This document shows, one piece after another, positions 27,229 through 34,569 of a stretch of DNA of 42,745 bases. Source of the DNA: Candidatus Sumerlaeota bacterium (GTDB lineage Bacteria; Sumerlaeota; Sumerlaeia; JADFCT01); the NCBI GenBank assembly GCA_026398575.1, contig JAPLSP010000651.1, positions 1-42,745 of the forward strand, in the 5' to 3' direction. The notes under the pieces are model-generated. The model saw nothing but the letters and a program-made list of their open reading frames with translations. It was not told the origin of the DNA and ran no database searches. The translations under genes and the position numbers were made by a program. Numbering within the stretch: the first letter of the stretch is position 1; each line of letters begins with the position of its first letter.

Positions 27229-27420
27229 GATGGCATCGGCTTTCAGGGCCACTTCGGCACGCTCCTGACCGGGCCTGAAAGAATGCTCTCCATCCTCGAC
27301 CGCTTTGGCGCCCTCGGCAAAGACCTGGAAGTCACCGAGTTCGGCATTGATGTTCCGGACGGCTTTCTAGCCTGGAGCGCGGCTGAAGGACCGTTCTCAC
27401 TCAGGATGCTCCAAACCGCT
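27229..27420 (+). pseudogene. GH10-like glycosidase remnant
   Basis: One frame reads DGIGFQGHFGTLL, then ERMLSILDRFGALGKDLEVTEFGIDVPD. This resembles the GH10 region leading to the nucleophile strand (GIGLQGH... and ITEFDI in typical members). Only about 45 family-like residues remain; neither the barrel start nor the acid/base Glu region is present. It begins 17 bp after the amidohydrolase stop. A deletion has probably removed most of a former xylanase-type gene. Confidence 0.5.
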
Positions 27421-27458
27421 CCAAACTTGACGCTCTGGACGGCTTCCAAGCGCATGGC

Positions 27459-27600
27459 TGGCCAATATTTTTGTGGCATTTCCACATCGGCGGTATGCAA
27501 GATACGCGCGCATTCGATTCGCGGCGAAAGCCACTGCGCTACCGCGATCAATGCGGATACTAAGAGCATAAAATTAAATATCTGGCCACAAAACTAACCC
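27459..27600 (+). pseudogene. RAYT C-terminal remnant
   Basis: The translated GQYFCGISTSAVCKIRA matches GQYFGGISTSAISKIRA of the intact RAYT at 7076-8179, and the DNA is similar over about 55 bases (compare 8012 onward). Afterwards the match decays. The segment ends near CTAACCCCC, which recalls the CATGACCCC terminus of the intact unit. This is a relic of a second RAYT insertion. Confidence 0.65.
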
Positions 27601-27620
27601 CCTAAAATCCGGTCCCTAAA

Positions 27621-30600
27621 ATGCCAAAACTAAAACGAGAAATGTTTCCATCAGGTATGAGAATGCCTAAACTTACAGCGCTGTTTTTTGCTCTGGCCAT
27701 CCTGAGCAACCTCCCAGCCACGGCGGCGGAGAATATGATCGGAAGGCAGAGCCAGAATGAGGGAATGCTGGTTTTGCCCGCGCCGGGCAAGATCGCGATT
27801 GATGGCGATCTGAGCGATTGGGATTGGTCGGGGCGCATCTGGTGCTTCGCCGATACTTCCGTGCGCAGCCGGTACTCGGTGGAGGTTGCGGGCTTGTGGG
27901 ATGAGGAGTATCTCTACCTGGCGGCGAAATGGAAAGACCCCATGCCGCTGTTCAACCTCATTGATCCGGCGTTCAATCCCAATGAGGGATGGAAAGAAGA
28001 TTCCTGGCAGATGCGCGTCTTGACCGACCGGCCTTTGTGGATCACCACGTGGTGCTACACCCCCAAGAAACAGCCAGTCATGCATTTCGCCTACTGGATG
28101 GACCCCAACAACGAACGGCTGGGACAGGATGCGATCCTGCTGGTGGCGCCCGAAGGCGGAACTCAGTTGGGACAAGGCGCCGAGATGGCCTACCGTGCGG
28201 ACAGCGATGGACGCGGGTTTTCACAGGAGATGAAAATCCCCTGGCGCCTTGTCTATAAGACAGTCCCTAAAATTCAAGCCGGCTTGACGATCCGCTTGGG
28301 TTGCGAATTCCTATGGGGCGACGTGACGGGCAAGACTTGGCCGGTCCATCGCTATGCCGACAACATGCAGCCCGGGGCCACGTCGCGCGAATTTTTCTGG
28401 AGCGCCAAGAAGGACTGGGGCGACGCCAAACTCGTCGCGCAGGGAAAAGTTCCCATGCGGCAATACGTCAGCGATGATGGCCGCATCGAAGGAACCGTTC
28501 CCGTGCGCGCGGCGATCCCCAAAGACGCCGCCCGCTTCACTGTGGTCCTCGAAGACGCCGGCGGAAAGCGCGTGCGCACGCTGGCCGCCGATTGCGATCC
28601 GGCCGACTATGCGGTCCAGGGACAAGACCAAGGCGCCAGCCGCACAGTGGAGGTGAAGTGGGACTGTTTGAATGACTTTGGCCGTCTGGCGACGCCCGGC
28701 GAATATCGGGTTCGCGGCCTGACGCATCGCGGCCTGGGCGCGCAATATGAGATGTGCTACTATAATCCGGGCACGCCACCGTGGCAGACCAAGGACGGCG
28801 GCGGGGCATGGGGCGCCGATCACACGGGGCCCAATAATGTGGCGGCGGCGGGCGACTGGATGATCGTGACGTGTCCGGGCGTTGAAGGCGGATGCGGTGT
28901 CTTCGGCCTTGATCCCGAAGGGCGTAAGCGATGGAGCGAGAAGCGCGGCGCGGGGAAACTGACCGCCGATGCGCGGTACGTCTATGCCTATATCGTGAGT
29001 TGGTACACCAAGGAAACGATCTGCCGCTTCCGCGTTGAAGACGGCGCGACGCAGCCTTTCACGCTCGACGGCAAGCCGCGCGTGTTCGATCTGCCGCTGT
29101 CGGAAATTCTCGGCCAGCCTTCGCCGGGACAAGTGACCGGCATGGCTGTGCATGGAGACAAGCTCGCGCTGGCTTTGAACAGCGGCAAGATCGTGGTGCT
29201 CGACGCAGCCTCCGCGGCGGTGCGGAAAAAATTCGACGTGACTGATCCCGGCGAAATCGCATTCAGTCCAGACGGCGTGCTTTACGGATTGCTGGGCGGA
29301 CAGCCGCATCAGATTGATTGCGAAACAGGCGCGGTCACGCCTATCGCCACGCCCAAGTTGGGTCAGGCGGTGGCGCTGGCGGTTGATCGCGATGGCAATC
29401 TAGTTATCGCCGACGCCGGGCCCGACAGCCAGGTCAAAGTCTTCAGCTCAAAAGGCAAGCCGGTTTATACCTGCGGCAAAAAAGGCGGACGCCCTATGCG
29501 CGGCGCCTTCGACGAACAGGCCATGACGCATATAAGTTCCGTGGCTGTTGACAGCAAAGGCCGCGTGTGGACCGTCGAGAATTGGGACTACCCGCGCCGC
29601 GTCTCCGTCTGGGAACGCAGCGGCAAGCTGGCTCGCGACTACCTGGGCAACACAGGCTACGCCGGCGTGGGCTGCTATCTGCATGAGCAGGACCCAACGA
29701 TTGCCTATTGCGGTCCGATCGAATTCCAGCTCAATAAAGAAAATCGCATGTGGAAGATCACGCGCATCCTCTGGGTTCCGGACCGAGCCAAGGGCGAGAG
29801 CTTCCGCCTCTCAACCGGCTCAAATACGCTGCCGCAGCGTTTTCGCAGCGCCGCCAGTGGACAGCCGCGCGAATATCTCTACGCCCATGACACGAATTGC
29901 GAAGGCACAGGACACGTGGTTTTCATGGAGCGCAAAGCAGGATGGCAGCCCGTGGCGGCGATCTGCCTGGCGGGACAAATCTCCGGGCGGCTGGCGCATA
30001 ACGGCGACGTGCTGGAGGAGCCGTCGGGAGAGTTGGCCGGACTCGATCCCTACGACGTTTGCCTATGGAACGACACGAATCGCGACGGCAAGGTCCAGCG
30101 CAGCGAGTGCTTCGTCATCCGCGCCCAGCGCGCAGCCAACGCCAAGCGTTCGCAGGCGGCGTTGCGGTTGGGCAATGGCTGGGGAGGGCGCATCGGCGAG
30201 GACATGAGCATTTATACTGACGGCCTGGCGCGCTATCGTCCGCTGAGTTTCACCGACGACGGCGCCCCGGTCTATGGCATTGATGGCCGTATTCCTATCA
30301 ACTCGCGCATGCAGGGCGCCGATATCACGCCTGTGCCGGGCGAAGAGCGTCTGATCGTTTTCTCCGGCGGCTCGCGCGACATTCCAGGCGCTTTGTCCGG
30401 CATTGATCTGCGAACGGGCGAGACGCAATGGGATTATCCCAATCCCTATCATAGCGTGCATGGCTCGCATCGCGCGCCGATGCCCAAGCCAGGGTTGCTT
30501 ATCGGCCCGCTGAAAACCTGCGGCGTGGCGCGCGTGAACGATGCGGTGGGCAATGTCTTCCTGATCCGCGGCAACCTTGGGCAGGACTTCATCTTCACGA

Positions 30601-31355
30601 CGGACGGTTTGTATGTGGGCGCGATGTTCCAGGATTGCCGCCTGCCCGGCGACTCATTGCCCGGCGATGAGGCGGCGCTGCTGAAAATGCCCATGGAAGG
30701 ATTCACCGAGGGCGGCGAGCCGTTCAACGGTTGGTTCGGCAAGCAGAGCGATGGCAAGATTCGCCTCACCACCGGCATGGCGCGCGAAGCGGGAATGATC
30801 CTGCAAATTCGCGGTCTTGAGAGCATTCAGCGCTTCGCCGCATGGACGTTCACACTCGACGCGGCCAGCATCCTGAAAGCCGACCAAGCCAACACGGAAC
30901 GTGCGAAAGCATCGGCGCAGTCCAAGCAATATACAATTCTCCCGATCTCCCCGGCGCCCAAGCTCGACGGCAAACTGGATGCATGGAAAGCCGTTCCGGC
31001 GCTGACCATCGCGCGCGAAGGTCAGCCTGACCGCGCAACAGTCAAGCTGGCCTACGATTCCGAAAACTTATATCTGCTATTCGAGGTTCAGGACAGCTCG
31101 CCCTGGCGCAACGAGGGACGTGACCTGGGGCGGCTGTTCAAGACGGGCGACGCCGTGGATTTTCAGATCGGTGTCCTCCCGGATACGAAATCGCATCGTG
31201 AACCGCAGGCCGGCGACGTGCGCGTGTTGATCGCTCCGTGGCAGGGCAAGGCGTCCGTTGTGCTCATGGCGCCGATTGACAAAACTGCCACCGCCGGCGC
31301 CAACAAGGCTTACACGTCGCCCGTGGGGACCAAGCGCTTCGACCGCAAGGCATGA
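27621..31355 (+). CDS. Exported CBM9 / beta-propeller protein, 3' end frameshifted
   Basis: The protein has 1244 residues; 27657 or 27663 are alternative starts that would give a tighter signal peptide (MPKLTALFFALAILSNLPATAAE). Domains: CBM9-like at about 50-270 (KIAIDGDLSDWDWSG...GLWDEEYLYLAAKW); a FlgD-type Ig module near 300-370 (RTLAADCDPADY...PGEYRVRGL); an NHL-like beta-propeller across about 390-1080 (VALAVDRDGNLVIADAG); and a second CBM9-like domain from about 1110 (APKLDGKLDAWKAV...LAYDSENLYLLFEV). The second CBM9 domain breaks off at KRFDRKA. Its expected last strands are found immediately afterwards in another frame (31352-31465). It is likely a surface carbohydrate-binding protein rather than an enzyme; no catalytic motif was recognised. 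Confidence 0.75.
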   Translation: MPKLKREMFPSGMRMPKLTALFFALAILSNLPATAAENMIGRQSQNEGMLVLPAPGKIAIDGDLSDWDWSGRIWCFADTSVRSRYSVEVAGLWDEEYLYLAAKWKDPMPLFNLIDPAFNPNEGWKEDSWQMRVLTDRPLWITTWCYTPKKQPVMHFAYWMDPNNERLGQDAILLVAPEGGTQLGQGAEMAYRADSDGRGFSQEMKIPWRLVYKTVPKIQAGLTIRLGCEFLWGDVTGKTWPVHRYADNMQPGATSREFFWSAKKDWGDAKLVAQGKVPMRQYVSDDGRIEGTVPVRAAIPKDAARFTVVLEDAGGKRVRTLAADCDPADYAVQGQDQGASRTVEVKWDCLNDFGRLATPGEYRVRGLTHRGLGAQYEMCYYNPGTPPWQTKDGGGAWGADHTGPNNVAAAGDWMIVTCPGVEGGCGVFGLDPEGRKRWSEKRGAGKLTADARYVYAYIVSWYTKETICRFRVEDGATQPFTLDGKPRVFDLPLSEILGQPSPGQVTGMAVHGDKLALALNSGKIVVLDAASAAVRKKFDVTDPGEIAFSPDGVLYGLLGGQPHQIDCETGAVTPIATPKLGQAVALAVDRDGNLVIADAGPDSQVKVFSSKGKPVYTCGKKGGRPMRGAFDEQAMTHISSVAVDSKGRVWTVENWDYPRRVSVWERSGKLARDYLGNTGYAGVGCYLHEQDPTIAYCGPIEFQLNKENRMWKITRILWVPDRAKGESFRLSTGSNTLPQRFRSAASGQPREYLYAHDTNCEGTGHVVFMERKAGWQPVAAICLAGQISGRLAHNGDVLEEPSGELAGLDPYDVCLWNDTNRDGKVQRSECFVIRAQRAANAKRSQAALRLGNGWGGRIGEDMSIYTDGLARYRPLSFTDDGAPVYGIDGRIPINSRMQGADITPVPGEERLIVFSGGSRDIPGALSGIDLRTGETQWDYPNPYHSVHGSHRAPMPKPGLLIGPLKTCGVARVNDAVGNVFLIRGNLGQDFIFTTDGLYVGAMFQDCRLPGDSLPGDEAALLKMPMEGFTEGGEPFNGWFGKQSDGKIRLTTGMAREAGMILQIRGLESIQRFAAWTFTLDAASILKADQANTERAKASAQSKQYTILPISPAPKLDGKLDAWKAVPALTIAREGQPDRATVKLAYDSENLYLLFEVQDSSPWRNEGRDLGRLFKTGDAVDFQIGVLPDTKSHREPQAGDVRVLIAPWQGKASVVLMAPIDKTATAGANKAYTSPVGTKRFDRKA

Positions 31356-31465
31356 TCAACGCGGCTCGCACCTATTGGGCCAATCCGAACACGAATCTCG
31401 TCAACGACGAGCCGCTGGAAGCCTGGCTCTATCCGGATACGTGGGGGGAATTCCTTTTCAAATGA
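31352..31465 (+). pseudogene. Detached C-terminal end of the CBM9 protein
   Basis: This is a 37-residue frame starting MINAARTYWANP and ending WGEFLFK. It reads like the normal last strands of CBM9-like proteins (QGMINAARTYW... is the frame just upstream). It overlaps the preceding stop by ATGA and the GH78 start by ATGA. A deletion of a length not divisible by three between KRFDR and QGM would explain both frames. Confidence 0.6.
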
Positions 31466-33801
31466 TCAAAAATGCATCCATACTGCCATTGGCCGCTTCT
31501 TTTGCGATTTTTCTATGCACTGAGATGGTTGCGCCGACTGCCGAACCGTCTGCCGGAGCAGAGGCAAAACGCGCCGCGGCTGCCGACGAATCTCCGACGG
31601 GGCTGCTCTGCAATCTGCTCTCGCATCCGGAAAAATCCGTGATCACCGACGCCCAGCCCGATTTCGGTTGGATCGTAAACTCCAGCCTCAAAGACGACGT
31701 CCAATCCGCATACCAAATCCTCGTCGCTTCTTCGAAGGAGATCATCGGCAATTCCCAGGGCGATATGTGGGATAGCGGGAAAGTGGATTCGAATCAGTCC
31801 ATCAACATCCTCTACGCCGGCAAGCCGCTGCAACCCAACTCATCCTATTGGTGGCGCGTGCGGACTTGGAATAAAAAGGGAGAGCCTTCGCCCTATAGCG
31901 CCGTTCAACGATTCAACACCGGTGAGTTTGGCGCGGCGCGCAAATGGCCGGGCGAAAGCCGATGGACGCAGGTTCCGGACGAAAGCGGCGGCAAGTCCTG
32001 GGGATTCGAAAACCGCCATCCCATCTCCTATCACGAAGCCGCGCCCGTCAAACAACTGCGCCGAAACGACGGCGTCTATTTTATTGACTTCGGGCGCGCC
32101 GCATTTGCCACGCTGAAGATGACGGTGGCATGGGAACCCAAAGACGCGCGCCAGGCGACCACAATCACCGTCTTCGTCGGCGAGAAAAACAAAGGCGAAG
32201 CGATTGACCGGAAGCCGGGCGGCGGAATCATTTTCGACAAATTCCCGCTGCCGATCCAAAAAGGCAAACGATCCTACACGCTTCAGCTTCCGCGCTTCGT
32301 CCCGCGCTATCCGCACAGTCAGGCCATGCCCGCCCACATGCCCGAGGTTATTCCATTCCGCTACTGCGAGGTAGTCGCCGGGCCGGATGAAATCACAATC
32401 GAAGACCCGCGCCAGTTGGGCCTCTATTATGAATTCAACGACGCCGCGGCATCGTTCTCCTGCTCGAACAAGCCGCTCAACGACATCTATGAATTGTGCA
32501 AATATTCGGTCAAGGCAAACACCTTCAACGGCGACTACGCTGCCAGCCAGCGCGAGCGAATGCTCTACGAAGCCGATACCTACATTCACCAGATGTGCCA
32601 CTACGCGCTGGATCGCGAATATGCGATTCAGCGCTACAGCCTGGAGAACATGATTTATCACGCCTCGTGGCCGACCGAATGGATTTCGCATTCGATCTTC
32701 ATGTCCTACGCCGATTACATCCAAACCGGAAATGTAAAATCGCTCGCGCGCTGCTATGCGGAAATCAAACCCAAGACAATGCTGGCGCTGGCGCGGGAAG
32801 ACGGCCTGATCAGCACGCGCACGGGCTTGCAGACGAAGGAATTTCTCAGCTCGATTCACTTCAACGGCAAGGCGCTCAAGGACATCGTGGATTGGCCGAC
32901 GACGGAATCGGACGGCTACGTCTTCAAGGACTACAACACCGTCGTCAACGCGTTTCATTATCATTCGCTGGTTCTGATGAGCGAGCTCGCGGCGGCGCTC
33001 GGCAAGACGCAGGACGCCGATCTTTTCCGCGCGCGTGCAGAAAAGATGAAGGCGGCGATCAATACGAAAATGTGGGACGCAACGCGGGGCTTGTACGTGG
33101 ACGGCATCGGAACCGAACACTCCTCGCTTCATGCCAATATGTTCCCTCTTGCTTTCGGACTCGTCCCCGAAGAGCGCAAGAAAACCGTCGCCGCATTCAT
33201 CAAGTCGCGCGGGATGGCGTGCAGCGTTTATCCATCCGGCTACTTATTGGATGCGCTCTACGACGCCGGCGAAGATGAATACGCCCTGTCGCTGCTGACA
33301 TCCGAAACCGACCGCAGCTGGCTGAACATGATCCGCGTCGGTTCGACGATGACCACGGAGGCGTGGGATATCAAATACAAAGGCAACTCCGGTTGGAGCC
33401 ATGCCTGGAGCGCGTCGCCCGCGCATATCATCCCGCGCAAGCTGATGGGGATCGAGCCGCTCGCGCCGGGCTTTGGCAAGGTTTTGATTCAGCCGCGTCC
33501 AGGCGGCCTCGCCAGCGCGCGCGTCACGATGCCGACGATTCGCGGACCGGTCTCCGTCAGTTTCGAAAACATCCCGAAAGAATCCTTCTCCATGCGCGTT
33601 GATATTCCGGCGAATGTGTCAGCGCGTATCGGCGTACCGGCGCTGGGCAATCCTTCCCCGTCGGTCGTTTTTGACGGCAAACCGATTGACGGGCGGATTC
33701 AGGGGAATTATGTATTTGTCGAACCGGTTGGGTCGGGGACGCACGTCTTGATGCGTGCGAGCGCTTCTTCCTCCAAAGAGCCTGCCGCAGGAAAGCAATG
33801 A
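31462..33801 (+). CDS. GH78 alpha-L-rhamnosidase
   Basis: The protein has 779 residues with a signal peptide. The order fits GH78: an N-terminal Fn3-like module (TGLLCNLLSHPE...PNSSYWWRVRTWNKKG); beta-sandwich modules (YFIDFGRAAFATLKM; VIPFRYCEV); an (alpha/alpha)6 barrel from about 345, with ASQRERMLYEAD (E365, the likely general acid) and STMTTEAWD (E633, the likely general base); and a C-terminal sandwich (PRPGGLASARVTMPTIRGPVSV). GH78 enzymes are inverting alpha-L-rhamnosidases. The acid-loop sequence differs from the commoner CPQRDERLGW form but keeps Arg-Glu-Arg. The real start is the ATG overlapping the CBM9 remnant's stop; longer upstream frames are not coding. The next gene follows after 27 bp. 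Confidence 0.88.
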   Translation: MIKNASILPLAASFAIFLCTEMVAPTAEPSAGAEAKRAAAADESPTGLLCNLLSHPEKSVITDAQPDFGWIVNSSLKDDVQSAYQILVASSKEIIGNSQGDMWDSGKVDSNQSINILYAGKPLQPNSSYWWRVRTWNKKGEPSPYSAVQRFNTGEFGAARKWPGESRWTQVPDESGGKSWGFENRHPISYHEAAPVKQLRRNDGVYFIDFGRAAFATLKMTVAWEPKDARQATTITVFVGEKNKGEAIDRKPGGGIIFDKFPLPIQKGKRSYTLQLPRFVPRYPHSQAMPAHMPEVIPFRYCEVVAGPDEITIEDPRQLGLYYEFNDAAASFSCSNKPLNDIYELCKYSVKANTFNGDYAASQRERMLYEADTYIHQMCHYALDREYAIQRYSLENMIYHASWPTEWISHSIFMSYADYIQTGNVKSLARCYAEIKPKTMLALAREDGLISTRTGLQTKEFLSSIHFNGKALKDIVDWPTTESDGYVFKDYNTVVNAFHYHSLVLMSELAAALGKTQDADLFRARAEKMKAAINTKMWDATRGLYVDGIGTEHSSLHANMFPLAFGLVPEERKKTVAAFIKSRGMACSVYPSGYLLDALYDAGEDEYALSLLTSETDRSWLNMIRVGSTMTTEAWDIKYKGNSGWSHAWSASPAHIIPRKLMGIEPLAPGFGKVLIQPRPGGLASARVTMPTIRGPVSVSFENIPKESFSMRVDIPANVSARIGVPALGNPSPSVVFDGKPIDGRIQGNYVFVEPVGSGTHVLMRASASSSKEPAAGKQ

Positions 33802-33828
33802 ATTTTTGATGCAAGAAAGGTTTCATCC

Positions 33829-34569
33829 ATGCGAGGCAAGCAGGTTGCGGCAATGATCGCCATTCTTCTCTCAAACCTGGCGCCCTGTCTTTGCGCCCAG
33901 GATACCAGCGCCACGCAAGGCGCCATCCCCGATCCCAAAACTTATCTCGCCGATTTCACGGCGCTCCTGCGGCGGGAGTGGCCGAAAAATCGCATGGTCA
34001 GCATCGTGTGCCATGGTCACAGCGTCCCCGCCGGATACTTCAAAACTCCCACGGTTGACACCTTCAACGCCTATCCGCATCTGCTGCACAAGGGCCTCAA
34101 GGAACGCTTTCCGTTCGCGGTGATAAATGTCACCGTTACAGCGATTGGCGGCGAGACTGCCGAGCGTGGCGCGCAGCGGTTCGATGAGGATGTTCTTTCC
34201 CTCCGGCCCGACGTTGTCACGATTGACTACGCCCTGAATGACCGGCGCATCGGTTTGGAAAAGGCCAGACAGGCGTGGGTCAGCATGATCGAAAAAGCCA
34301 AGGCGCGAAAGATTAGGATCATCCTCCTGACGCCGACGCCGGATCAGAGCGCCAAGCTGGACGATCCCAAGGATCCCTTGAATCAGCACGCCGAGCAAAT
34401 CCGGAAACTTGCGGTGGAATATCAGGTGGCGCTGGTGGACAGTCTGGCCGCGTTCAAGAAAGCCATCAAGGACGGCGCCCAGTTGAGCGATCTGATGAGC
34501 CAAGTCAATCATCCCAATCGTGCGGGACATGAGCTAGTTGCGCAGGAGCTGCTCAGGTGGTTTCCATGA
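33829..34569 (+). CDS. Exported SGNH/GDSL-type hydrolase with atypical block I
   Basis: The protein has 246 residues with a signal peptide ending CLCAQ. SGNH blocks: block I is HGHSVPAGYF, with Ser65 in GHS rather than GDS; block II Gly is in AIGGE; block III is TIDYALND; block V is VNHPNRAGHE. The usual Asp three residues before the block V His is replaced by Gln (SQVNH). The Ser and His are present, so it is probably still an esterase, perhaps a rhamnogalacturonan or sugar acetyl-esterase. It follows GH78 by 27 bp and overlaps the next gene by ATGA, so it sits in the same transcript. Confidence 0.75.
   Translation: MRGKQVAAMIAILLSNLAPCLCAQDTSATQGAIPDPKTYLADFTALLRREWPKNRMVSIVCHGHSVPAGYFKTPTVDTFNAYPHLLHKGLKERFPFAVINVTVTAIGGETAERGAQRFDEDVLSLRPDVVTIDYALNDRRIGLEKARQAWVSMIEKAKARKIRIILLTPTPDQSAKLDDPKDPLNQHAEQIRKLAVEYQVALVDSLAAFKKAIKDGAQLSDLMSQVNHPNRAGHELVAQELLRWFP

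Larger units (their letters stand above)
27213..27620. other. Gap holding two gene remnants
   Basis: This 408-bp gap contains a piece related to GH10 enzymes (27229-27420) followed by a piece of a RAYT C-terminus (27459-27600). No intact gene, terminator or clear promoter was seen. The last 20 bases before the next ATG carry CCGGTCCC but no good ribosome site. Confidence 0.6.

Noticed and set aside
31258..31461. Upstream extension of GH78
   Set aside because: The extra residues are an out-of-frame reading of the CBM9 gene's end. ATG 31462 begins a signal peptide.
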